Shown: positions 27,620 through 36,021 of the stretch, one piece after another
Position numbering within the stretch: the stretch's first letter is position 1
Layout: each line of letters starts with the position of its first letter
IMG/VR virus record: IMGVR_UViG_3300025099_000033
Coordinates: 1-50,030 of that record
Source of the DNA: a virus
DNA: 50,030 nt
Reading direction: 5' to 3' (one strand)
Translations under genes and position numbers: made by a program
Notes under the pieces: generated by a model
What the model saw: the letters and a program-made list of their open reading frames with translations, nothing else
The model's database searches: none
What the model was told of the DNA's origin: nothing

Positions 27620-29128
27620 TTATTTCAATAACATAAAGTTGTTAGCACCTTGAGTGACTAAACATCTTTCTGATAAGAAATGTATTTGCATTGCATCCAA
27701 AGCAGCTGTTGCAGCACCTACAGAACCTGTAACCCAAGTTTTCATTTTTCGGTCATCAGTCTGTGAAGCTCTGTAACGAACATGTAAGAATGGTCGCTTC
27801 ATATTAGTACCTAAAGTTTGATCATAAACTGTAGATACTCCAGCTGGAACAATAACACCTCTAATTGCATTAACAGTGTCTCTTTCATTAATTCCACCTC
27901 TAGTAGCTTTATCATTTAAATACCTAAAGTCAGACTTATAAAAATCATAAGATCCTCTTCTAAATCCTGAGAATCCTAAATTTAAAGCCATTTCTTCATC
28001 ATTGCTAAATACTCCATAAGAAGTACCACCAGCACCATAAGAGTTCATTGAAGCAAGCATGTCATCAATAGCAAGAGATGTTCCTCTGTTTACAAATAAC
28101 ATGTTTTCTTCAATAGCTCCTTGCTTATCAAATTCTGCTAAAATAGCATCAAACTCAGCTAAATCAGTTGCAGCGTTTACTCCTGTAACTCCAGAGGAGA
28201 TATTTCCTCTGCTTTCAATAGCAGCAAACAAACCTTCAGTACCAGTTAATGTAGTTCCGTCAGTTCCTAAAAATGCATCTACTTTAGTCTCATCTGCGTC
28301 AGCTAAAATAGATTCTAACATAGACATTTCTAAATAATCTGAGAATCTAGATCTTGTATCAGACTCTGCTTTTAAATACCAAAGATAACCAGAGGCTCCT
28401 CCTTCAGAAGAAACTTCAATCCATCCAATACGAGAAACATCAGATCCTGATACTTCGTAGTAATCTTTCAAAATAATTGGTTTGTTTTGAAAAGACTTAA
28501 ATTGAGGTTCATTTGCCTGACGTGAAGTGCTTCCATTGTAGTTATCTCCTTTTTTAAATTCAGATCCATAAACTAATATAGTAGCTTCATCAGCACCACT
28601 TCCAGCAGCTAAACCAGCATTTGCTAATGTAGCTGTTGTATTTCCAGCATCATACACAGCAACATTAATTTTATCATTAGATACTGCAGTAACAAGACAT
28701 TGAACAGTTGCGCTAGAATCTGCTATTAAAACTGTATCATTAACTCTAATACCATGATCAACAGAAGATGTTCCAATAGAATTTCCATCTATATCAGTAT
28801 CTATTTCAAAAACTCCACCTTCTTCATTCCCATTTTGAACTTGTTGCGTTGCATTCTCAACATGCCCCTTATAAGAAAGGTGTAGTCTACCTTGCTCTGA
28901 CCAAACAACTTGATCAGCTGTCATTGGTTCTTCAGCACCAATCTGAGATAAAAATCCAGATATTGTTCTGTTTCCAAATACTTCAGCTTCTTTATCCATT
29001 AAGTCAGGGACATATTGCTGTGCCCATCCTTGTCCGGCTGAAGAAGCTAAGTCTAAATAATTAGTGTTCAAAGTTGCCTTAGTAGGCGCTGGAACACTAT
29101 TTAAATTACTTCCTGCGGTAATTGCCAT
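27620..29128 (-). CDS. Major capsid protein
   Basis: The 502-aa protein follows the acidic scaffold and precedes the terminator and ring genes, the expected place for the HK97-fold shell protein. The sequence has an N-arm (residues ~1-70), a helix/beta core with YLEMSMLESILADADETKV and FLHVRYRASQTDDRKM segments, and a Ser/Gly/Asp-rich inserted-looking domain at ~105-190 (DHGIRVNDTVLIADSSATVQ). The latter may be a surface domain. Length and context agree with ~500-aa capsid proteins of crAss-like and related podoviruses. A strong A-rich leader and a dedicated terminator suggest high expression. Confidence 0.85.
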   Translation of the reverse strand: MAITAGSNLNSVPAPTKATLNTNYLDLASSAGQGWAQQYVPDLMDKEAEVFGNRTISGFLSQIGAEEPMTADQVVWSEQGRLHLSYKGHVENATQQVQNGNEEGGVFEIDTDIDGNSIGTSSVDHGIRVNDTVLIADSSATVQCLVTAVSNDKINVAVYDAGNTTATLANAGLAAGSGADEATILVYGSEFKKGDNYNGSTSRQANEPQFKSFQNKPIILKDYYEVSGSDVSRIGWIEVSSEGGASGYLWYLKAESDTRSRFSDYLEMSMLESILADADETKVDAFLGTDGTTLTGTEGLFAAIESRGNISSGVTGVNAATDLAEFDAILAEFDKQGAIEENMLFVNRGTSLAIDDMLASMNSYGAGGTSYGVFSNDEEMALNLGFSGFRRGSYDFYKSDFRYLNDKATRGGINERDTVNAIRGVIVPAGVSTVYDQTLGTNMKRPFLHVRYRASQTDDRKMKTWVTGSVGAATAALDAMQIHFLSERCLVTQGANNFMLLK

Positions 29129-29155
29129 AATTTTAAATTTTTATTTGTTTTTAAT

Positions 29156-30442
29156 TTATTTTTTAAGTTTAAATTTAAAACTAGTAGAATCATCACCTAA
29201 TACTTTTGCTTTTATACCTCCAACTTCTACTCCAGTAAAAGCTTGTCTGGATCCCATACTTATGTTTTTAGATTTAGTAATACTATCCTTGATAGCATCA
29301 GCTTTACCCTGTTCATAAAAATGTTTAGCAATAGCATCAGAGTTCATGGCAGTAAATAAAGATTTATGATAATTCTTAGCATCTGACATTTCATTATTTT
29401 TATTCAAAAACTTTTTGACAAAATTATTAATGTCGCTTTGATTTTCTTTTACTTTATTTGTCTCCTTAACATTAAACCTATATTTTTTATCTCCAACATC
29501 ATATTCAAAACCTTTGAACTGATCATTAAAGACTTCATTTGTTTTATTTAAGAAGACTGACTTCTGCTTTTCTACTACTTTTTCAGACTCTTCAGTCTCT
29601 TTTTTGTAACGATTAAAAAAATCAATAGCTTTTTGCTGTTCAGGAGCTAACTTAGATCCCATTTTGATTTCTTCATAATATTTAGACTTTAATCCGTCTA
29701 AGTAAATTTTAGCGTTAGCAACTTGCTCTTTAAACGCTAATTTTTTTCTTTTAATATCTTTTGCTTCATCAACCTCTTCATCAAAAGAGAATGAGTCTTC
29801 AATAAGAAAATTTATTTCATCACTTGTTAAGTGAGGCTTTGTTTGTTTATAGTAATCTAATAATAATGAATTATCATCTAGCTTACTGTAATCTTGATTT
29901 AGTCTAACATAATCTTCTAGACTTCCTCCAGTTTCTTTCATAAAGTCAACTACCTTTTGTATGTTTTCAGGTAAATCAACTCCTGTTTCTTTTTGTTCTT
30001 CTACAGCCTCTTTAACTTCTTCAGTTAATTGCTGTGTTTCTTGCTTAACTTCCTCTTCTTTTTTTTCTTCCTCTTGTTCTTCTTTTATTTCTTCAAGAAC
30101 AGGTTGTTCTTCTACTTTTTCTTTTTCTTCTTCTTGTCCGGAAGATTCTTCATTTGTTTCTTGCTCGTTTTTTTCTTGAACCTCTGAAATAGTTTCGGGT
30201 TCGTTGCTGCTAGAAACCTCATCTGTGCTTTGCTCTTGAACGGCATCTTCTTTTTCTTCTTCTTCTTTTACTATTGGTTTTGATAAGTTAACTTTTATAA
30301 CATCATCAGTTAACTGTCCTTTTAATGAGGGTCTACCCCTCTTCTTTTTAACTTGTACTTTTTCTTCCACAGGTTTTTCCTGTGTGGTAGCAGTAGACTC
30401 GTTTTTATCCACCACTACTTCTTCTATTGTTTTTTCTTCCAT
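29156..30442 (-). CDS. Acidic scaffold-type protein with AT-hook-like motif
   Basis: The 428-aa protein directly precedes the capsid gene. Residues ~55-170 are extremely Glu/Lys/Gln-rich low complexity (e.g. EEIKEEQEEEKKEEEVKQET). The C-terminal half (SLEDYVRLNQDYSKL, then VDEAKDIKRKKLAFKEQVAN and YYEEIKMGSKLAPEQQKAID) is helical, as in phage scaffolds. A motif VKKKRGRPSLKG (RGRP at residues 35-38) looks like an AT-hook, which binds the minor groove of AT-rich DNA. A scaffold role during head assembly is inferred from position and composition. Its leader is identical over 20 nt to that of the 279-aa gene. Confidence 0.8.
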   Translation of the reverse strand: MEEKTIEEVVVDKNESTATTQEKPVEEKVQVKKKRGRPSLKGQLTDDVIKVNLSKPIVKEEEEKEDAVQEQSTDEVSSSNEPETISEVQEKNEQETNEESSGQEEEKEKVEEQPVLEEIKEEQEEEKKEEEVKQETQQLTEEVKEAVEEQKETGVDLPENIQKVVDFMKETGGSLEDYVRLNQDYSKLDDNSLLLDYYKQTKPHLTSDEINFLIEDSFSFDEEVDEAKDIKRKKLAFKEQVANAKIYLDGLKSKYYEEIKMGSKLAPEQQKAIDFFNRYKKETEESEKVVEKQKSVFLNKTNEVFNDQFKGFEYDVGDKKYRFNVKETNKVKENQSDINNFVKKFLNKNNEMSDAKNYHKSLFTAMNSDAIAKHFYEQGKADAIKDSITKSKNISMGSRQAFTGVEVGGIKAKVLGDDSTSFKFKLKK

Positions 30443-30459
30443 GATATAATATAATATAA
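30440..30459 (-). promoter_or_regulatory. 20-nt leader identical to that of the 279-aa gene
   Basis: The + strand bases catgatataatataatataa match 27541-27560 exactly. The two sites flank the scaffold/capsid pair. No further sharing is seen upstream of the 20 nt, where this one continues attaaaaaattg and the other tttttaaaaaaa. Confidence 0.5.
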
Positions 30460-30476
30460 ATTAAAAAATTGTTTTA

Positions 30477-32558
30477 TTATCCTTCTAGAGTTTCTATTCT
30501 AGATTTAAGATCTTCTATAATAACTTGTTGCTCTTGGATTGCTTTGACTAATCCTACATAAATTGCATTTTTTTCCAAACCAAATCTTTGATCACCGTCA
30601 TAATCAAATTCCGATACTGATTCGGGAATTATCTCTTTTACTTCTTGAGCAATAAAACCAAATTGTTTCTTTGAGTTTTTATCTCCGTCTAACCAATTAA
30701 ATTTTACTGATCTTAATTTTAATATTTCAGATAATCCGTAATCAATATTTTCAATGTTTGTTTTTAATCTTGAATCAGATGGGTCAGTATTTGTTAAAAT
30801 TCCTGCTCCTGTCGAAAAAACATCACCACTTCCTAAATCATTTACTTTTACAGATGTTGAATACATTTGCCCTGTAATATTAACACCAGATGCTGTAATA
30901 TTTGCAGTATTTGTAGCACCAGCTGTAAATATCAGTGTATTATCACTATGAGTATATGTTATCCCACCTACATCAGTATCATCAGTATCTCCAAATTTAA
31001 CAGAACCTTGACCAGAGGTTGATGATACAATAGTCATTCCCACTGAAGCCACACCGGGATCAATAATAAAATCGTCTGCCACTGATTCTACACTAGTAGT
31101 ACCAGTTCCGCATCTAAGTGTACTATTTTGAACTAGTGTACCATTAGATTTAAGAGTCGTTCTATTTGTTAAACTCGCATTATTTCCAGTGGGTTTAGTA
31201 CCAAAAACAATATCCATACCTCCTGCATCTGCTCCAAACGCTTCTGCTGCCTGAACTTTAATTTCAGCACCAACAGTTATAGCATCACTTCCATCTGATT
31301 CATCTGGAGCTTGAAATTGCATTTTACCTATGGCATTTTCTGAGGCAATTGCTGTTTTACTTGTTTGAAAAGTAAGTACTGCTGCATCAGCAACAGTATT
31401 TTTTAATATAACACCTTTATTGTGCTCGTGTTTTAAAGTAACATCTCCATTTGCACCAAAAACAAATCCTTTATCATCTGCACTTGTTGCTATATCACCA
31501 TTTTCTACTACTAAATTTCCTCCACTACCAGAAGCACCAAAAGTAAATGCTTGATTACCATTAGTGTAAATTCTTATTTCACCTCCATTACCAGATGATG
31601 AAATACCAGACTGACCAGTCGCTAAAGCAGTTCCTTCAAACTCTATTCCTTGTGTAGAAATTACAACTCCATCAGCTTCAATTTTTAAAGCATCAGCATC
31701 AGTGGCAGACCCAATCGTACCAGCATCTGGTATTTTAATGTTACCTGCAAAAGTTGCATTTTGACTAGCACTTATACTTAATGCTAAAGTAGCACTATCA
31801 CCATCATTATTTCCACCATTATAAAACTCCATTACACCGCTAGAGCCTCTAATTTCTAAGTCATTACCACCAAGTTTGATATATGAGTTGTACTCAGTAC
31901 CACCTGTTTGTGTAAGCTGAAGAGTAGGTGTTGAACTTTTACTTATTTGGACATCTCCTCCTTCAAAAGTTGCATCACCTGCAAAAGTTACATCACCTCC
32001 AGATCCTATTGTCATCGCACTAGTTGCACTAGTATGACCTATTGTTGTGCCATTTATAATAATATTATCAACTGTTAATGTTGTAAGTGTACCAAGTGAA
32101 GTAATATTACTTTGTGCTGCACCAGTTACTGTAGCTGCTGTCCCAGATGCATTTCCTGTAACATTACCTGTTAATGGTCCAGCAAAAGCATCAGCTGTTA
32201 CTGTACCATCAAAAAATGCATCTTTAAACTCTAAGGATGAAGTGCCTAAATCTATTTGATTAGTAGTTGCTGGAGCTAATACAGAAGAAGTTAGTGTTAA
32301 TCTATTTGCATTATCTACTTTAAAATCTATTTCATTAACTGTACCAAAATCAATAGCAGTTTGTGCATCTTCACCTATAATAAGATCAGTGGCAAGTATA
32401 GAATTAATATTTGTTTGTGCTGCTGTTAACACTTGACCAGTAAGGTTACCAGTAACATTACCAGTGACGGTATTTATAAACGCTGTAGACCAACGCTTTG
32501 CTGTTACACCAATCCCACCTTCTCCGTTATCGTTAGGTACTATGTTCTTTGTTGCCAT
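30477..32558 (-). CDS. Fibre with S74 intramolecular chaperone, likely head or capsid fibre
   Basis: The 693-aa protein is built of beta-helix-like Ala/Gly/Thr-rich stretches (residues ~30-590, e.g. GNVTGNLTGQVLTAAQTNIN). It ends at 594-693 with an S74 chaperone domain: SDSRLKTNIENIDYG, then [15 protein letters not shown] and a final coiled coil (EQQVIIEDLKSRIETLEG). S74 domains fold trimeric fibres and cleave themselves off before the SD pair. It is encoded between small head proteins and the scaffold, far from the tail genes, which fits a head fibre; that is inference. Receptor or glycan binding is expected. Confidence 0.85.
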   Translation of the reverse strand: MATKNIVPNDNGEGGIGVTAKRWSTAFINTVTGNVTGNLTGQVLTAAQTNINSILATDLIIGEDAQTAIDFGTVNEIDFKVDNANRLTLTSSVLAPATTNQIDLGTSSLEFKDAFFDGTVTADAFAGPLTGNVTGNASGTAATVTGAAQSNITSLGTLTTLTVDNIIINGTTIGHTSATSAMTIGSGGDVTFAGDATFEGGDVQISKSSTPTLQLTQTGGTEYNSYIKLGGNDLEIRGSSGVMEFYNGGNNDGDSATLALSISASQNATFAGNIKIPDAGTIGSATDADALKIEADGVVISTQGIEFEGTALATGQSGISSSGNGGEIRIYTNGNQAFTFGASGSGGNLVVENGDIATSADDKGFVFGANGDVTLKHEHNKGVILKNTVADAAVLTFQTSKTAIASENAIGKMQFQAPDESDGSDAITVGAEIKVQAAEAFGADAGGMDIVFGTKPTGNNASLTNRTTLKSNGTLVQNSTLRCGTGTTSVESVADDFIIDPGVASVGMTIVSSTSGQGSVKFGDTDDTDVGGITYTHSDNTLIFTAGATNTANITASGVNITGQMYSTSVKVNDLGSGDVFSTGAGILTNTDPSDSRLKTNIENIDYGLSEILKLRSVKFNWLDGDKNSKKQFGFIAQEVKEIIPESVSEFDYDGDQRFGLEKNAIYVGLVKAIQEQQVIIEDLKSRIETLEG

Positions 32559-32577
32559 GTTATTTTTGTTTTATTTT

Positions 32578-32910
32578 TTATTTACTAACATATTTTCTAA
32601 CAACAGTTGGTGTTGCTTTTTTTTGTATTTCAGCCTCAATCCTAGTTTTATAATTGTTTATTTCATCTGTAGCAAGTATATCTTCAATCCAACCAGTTAC
32701 ATCAGATTCTTTTAAATCTGCAAACTCTGTAAAACTAGAAAGATCTGAAGTATCTATTTCTTGAGCACCAGTTAATGATGATGAATTTTTTTCCGATGTA
32801 TCATCTACACCTGTTAGTTCCCAATATACTTTAAATATTACATCTGATTTACCACTTTTTGTTGGGTAGGTATCTACAGATTTTGTGTCCCATGTATATA
32901 TTATTGCCAT
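32578..32910 (-). CDS. Small virion-associated protein
   Basis: The 110-aa protein starts MAIIYTWDTKSVDTYPTKSG, with an early aromatic beta stretch (FKVYWELTGVDD) and a helical C-terminal half (DVTGWIEDILATDEINNYKT, then EAEIQKKATPTVVRKYVSK). It resembles small proteins found beside fibre genes in many marine phages (a family I recall as DUF7936, not confirmed). It is separated from its neighbours by A-rich leaders (AAAATAATAAAACA before the start). Function unknown. Confidence 0.7.
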   Translation of the reverse strand: MAIIYTWDTKSVDTYPTKSGKSDVIFKVYWELTGVDDTSEKNSSSLTGAQEIDTSDLSSFTEFADLKESDVTGWIEDILATDEINNYKTRIEAEIQKKATPTVVRKYVSK

Positions 32911-32937
32911 TGTTTTATTATTTTATGTTTTTATTTT

Positions 32938-33177
32938 TTATTTAGGTGTTAAATCTCCATTACCATCTACATTCCAATACCCTTCTTCGCTAGGTGACTC
33001 TGCAGGTGTTAGTTCTGTACTAGTTACATCCCAACAATCACTAAAGTCATAAGCAATACCATCTCTAGGTGTTAAATCACCACCAACCACATCCCACACA
33101 TAATCTTCTATTGCAGTGGCAGTTGTACCACCACCAACCATAGAAGATAAATCTATACTTAATCCTAACCCCGGCAT
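32938..33177 (-). CDS. 79-aa protein with three W-D-V...L-T-P repeats
   Basis: A small acidic protein made mostly of three imperfect ~20-residue repeats: YVWDVVGGDLTPRDG, DCWDVTSTELTPAES and GYWNVDGNGDLTPK. It has no membrane segment. Its ATG shares a base with the stop of the 130-aa gene, so the two are coupled. It lies in the small-gene group between portal and fibre, where decoration or fibre-attachment proteins are usual. I do not recognise a family. Confidence 0.72.
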   Translation of the reverse strand: MPGLGLSIDLSSMVGGGTTATAIEDYVWDVVGGDLTPRDGIAYDFSDCWDVTSTELTPAESPSEEGYWNVDGNGDLTPK

Positions 33178-33569
33178 TAGTATCCTAAGTAAGCGATTAC
33201 ACCACCATCAGCATCTGCGTCAATACTAAAGCTATCCCATCTTCCAAATATTGTAAGACCCTTTGGAAATACTGTTAAATCACTATCAAGATGTGCATTA
33301 ATAATTTGACCTCCAGCTGCACTCCCAGCGTTTGGTGTATTAGATGTGCCTGCTCCACCTTCACCTGTATCATCACCAACACAAATACCAGTTTTTCCAT
33401 CTGAAGCAGAATCTTGAGGTGTTGGAGATAAAGTGTTAAATGTTGTGTCAGATAAAAATTGTATTGCAATTATTTTACGATCATCTGGCGGAACTACAGT
33501 TGTAGTTGTATTTGTAAATATAGATCCGTTTTGCCCAAAGTCGTAACCTGTTCCGAAATGTATACTCAT
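33177..33569 (-). CDS. Small Gly/Thr-rich head-decoration-type protein
   Basis: The 130-aa protein has a disordered Gly/Ser/Thr/Asp middle (DDTGEGGAGTSNTPNAGSAAG). Its conserved-looking end, LDSDLTVFPKGLTIFGRWDS followed by DADGGVIAYLGY, belongs to a type of small beta protein I know from phage head clusters. It follows portal by 27 bp and is joined to the 79-aa gene by TAATG. A surface or decoration role is inferred from context only. Confidence 0.72.
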   Translation of the reverse strand: MSIHFGTGYDFGQNGSIFTNTTTTVVPPDDRKIIAIQFLSDTTFNTLSPTPQDSASDGKTGICVGDDTGEGGAGTSNTPNAGSAAGGQIINAHLDSDLTVFPKGLTIFGRWDSFSIDADADGGVIAYLGY

Positions 33570-33596
33570 TTTGTTTTTGTTTTATTTATGTTTTAT

Positions 33597-36020
33597 TTAT
33601 CTAGGTTCAAAACTACCTAAGTTAAAATTACCACTTAATATATCATTACCTGATGACTCAAAGTTTCTAGGTGGTTTATCTTTTTTTCTTTGATCAATTA
33701 ATTGAGATTGCTGAGATGCTTGAATTTTAGTTCTTTCATCTTTACGATCTTCTTTTTGCTTTTCTCTGGTTTTTAAAGATTCAACTTCCATGTTTTTTAA
33801 TTGCATGTTCATTTGAAACTCTAATTGCATCAATTCTTTTTTAGCAAAAACTTCTTGTTCCATTTTTTGAGATTCTAGTTGAGCTTTTAATTGTTCCATT
33901 TGACTCTCTATTTGAACCATTGATTGTTTTTTCTGAACTTCTGCTTGTGCTGCAACTTGTTGTGCTTGAGCATTTGCTTGAGCTTGAGCTTGTATATTTT
34001 GTTGAGCAACTAGTTGATCTTTTTGGAACTTCTTTATTCTTTTTATTTTTAAAAGTTGATTAGCAAGTTTTATATTTTTTATTTGTCTTAAGTCTATTGC
34101 ATCTTCTAAATCTATTCCTTGCTGTGAAATTGCCGCTTGTATGTTATTTTCAAATATTGCTTTTTCTTCCTCATCTGGTTCTAACTCTAAAAATATACCA
34201 AAGTCATGTAGATGTAAGTTATGTAATTCATCTAAAGTAGCAACATTATGAACACCTATACTTTGAATAAATGCATCTCTTGTTGGTGAATATTCAAGAA
34301 CATCAGATATTCTAAGAGATAAACACTCAGCAGTTTCTGCTGTTAAGAATAAACCTGATTGTAATATGTGTCTAGTTGCAGTATTAGAATTTGCTGCTGC
34401 AAGTTTTTGAACACCCACTAAAGCATTTTTATCTGGGACACTACCATCTCTTGCCTCATTTAATCCAGTAACATCTCTTATCATCTGTAAGTAATAGTTA
34501 TAATTACCTATTAATGATTGCATCTTAGCTCCACCACTACCACTCGCTATTTCTTGTATAGGTACTTTACCCGGATTCATATCTCCGTCAGATGTTAAGG
34601 ATCTACCAACTATACTACCAGTTTGGAAGAACATGTTTAGTGCCTCTTGTGGATTGTAATTAGTTCCGTTACCAAGATCAACTTCAGCTATACCATCAGC
34701 ATCTAAATAAACACCATCAGGTATTAATCTAGACATTACCTGTTGAAGTTTTAAGTGAGTTAACTGAATCATGTCAGCAAAACCAGTGATCCTACTTACT
34801 AAAGATTCTATTCTACCTTTATAAAGTCTAGGTGCTACTATAGAATAATTCATTTTTACTTTAGAATTATCACTTTTAGGTCTCATCATATTAGTAGCCA
34901 TATCCCACTTTAATAACATTTTAGTTCCAAGAACTAAAACTCCTTCATATAATACTTCAATAGATCTAGATATTTTTTCAAAATTAGAATCTAAAACTTC
35001 TATTGGAGGGTTAAATGTATCATCTTTAACTATAACTTTAGTGCCTCCTGTAGCGGTCTCTTTTATTTTATAAACTTCATTCATATATGTTTTGTAATTA
35101 AAATACAAAACATCTATTTGGTTGTTATCACTTTCATCATATAAAGATCTATTATTGGGCATCCCTGCGTTATTTGGCTGCATGGATATTTCTTTTAAAT
35201 CTTCATTAGTAAGATTAGGAAATTGTTTTTTTAATTCATTTATTGGAATTGTTTTTACTTCCCCAGCATAATAAATATCATCAAAATAAGGTGACTCAGT
35301 ATAAGAGTGAACTAAATAAGCAGGATCAACATATTCAATTTTAATTCCTTCAGATTCAGTGAAAGTATTTTTTACACATCCAATACCTATTACAGTAAGA
35401 TCATAATAAAACCTTTTCTTTATAAGTTCATATTTATTTGATTCAAACAAAACATTTATAGCTTGTTCTTCTGCTATTTCGATTGCTTGCTTATAAGTTA
35501 GTTGCATGTGTAATGCAAGTTCTTCTTCATTTTCAGGTAATTCTAATTGATTACTAACAGACATATCAAAATCAAAAGCAGATTTAGTATAATCATTTAA
35601 ATCTTTTGTCATCATGTCTGTTAATAAATTAGTCATATATTGAGTTCTTTTATTAACTCCATTTGGATCCTGAGAATATGCTTTTATATCATAAGTTCTT
35701 TCAGCAATACCATTAACAACAATATCTACAAACTTAGGTATTATTGGGACTGGTTTCCAGTCTAAGTTAAGGTAAGACAAATCACCGTTTATAGATAGTT
35801 CATCTTTATATTTTTGTATAGATTGCTCCCCTCTAGCATATAATCTTAATCTGTGAAATGAATCAAAGTTAGTTCTGAATCTATCATTTCCATAGTCTGT
35901 ATAATAAAACCATTCGTTCTCTATAGCTTTAGCAATTTTTAGACCATACTCTGGACTCATCTTTTCAAGATCACTAACTACCTGACTTGGGAAATAACTT
36001 TTAATACCTGATTGAGCCAT
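33597..36020 (-). CDS. Portal protein (crAss-like type)
   Basis: The 807-aa protein forms the dodecameric DNA gate at one head vertex. The N-terminal IKSYFPSQVVSDLEKMSPEYG, the segments FRTNFDSFHRLRLYARGEQS and YLNLDWKPVPIIPKFVDIVV, and a long Gln/Glu/Lys coiled C-terminus (residues ~660-780, e.g. QAQANAQAQQVAAQAEVQKK) match portals of crAss-like and marine podoviruses in order and length. It directly follows the terminase gene by 1 bp. A mid-segment (IQLTHLKLQQVMSRLIPDGV, DVTGLNEARDGSVPDKNALV) fits the portal stem and wing region. The family name is from sequence memory. Confidence 0.9.
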   Translation of the reverse strand: MAQSGIKSYFPSQVVSDLEKMSPEYGLKIAKAIENEWFYYTDYGNDRFRTNFDSFHRLRLYARGEQSIQKYKDELSINGDLSYLNLDWKPVPIIPKFVDIVVNGIAERTYDIKAYSQDPNGVNKRTQYMTNLLTDMMTKDLNDYTKSAFDFDMSVSNQLELPENEEELALHMQLTYKQAIEIAEEQAINVLFESNKYELIKKRFYYDLTVIGIGCVKNTFTESEGIKIEYVDPAYLVHSYTESPYFDDIYYAGEVKTIPINELKKQFPNLTNEDLKEISMQPNNAGMPNNRSLYDESDNNQIDVLYFNYKTYMNEVYKIKETATGGTKVIVKDDTFNPPIEVLDSNFEKISRSIEVLYEGVLVLGTKMLLKWDMATNMMRPKSDNSKVKMNYSIVAPRLYKGRIESLVSRITGFADMIQLTHLKLQQVMSRLIPDGVYLDADGIAEVDLGNGTNYNPQEALNMFFQTGSIVGRSLTSDGDMNPGKVPIQEIASGSGGAKMQSLIGNYNYYLQMIRDVTGLNEARDGSVPDKNALVGVQKLAAANSNTATRHILQSGLFLTAETAECLSLRISDVLEYSPTRDAFIQSIGVHNVATLDELHNLHLHDFGIFLELEPDEEEKAIFENNIQAAISQQGIDLEDAIDLRQIKNIKLANQLLKIKRIKKFQKDQLVAQQNIQAQAQANAQAQQVAAQAEVQKKQSMVQIESQMEQLKAQLESQKMEQEVFAKKELMQLEFQMNMQLKNMEVESLKTREKQKEDRKDERTKIQASQQSQLIDQRKKDKPPRNFESSGNDILSGNFNLGSFEPR

Positions 36021-36021
36021 A

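Noticed and set aside
29961-30179. Ser/Cys-rich + strand ORF opposite the scaffold
   Set aside because: It is the mirror of the Glu/Lys-rich low-complexity region; no independent evidence.
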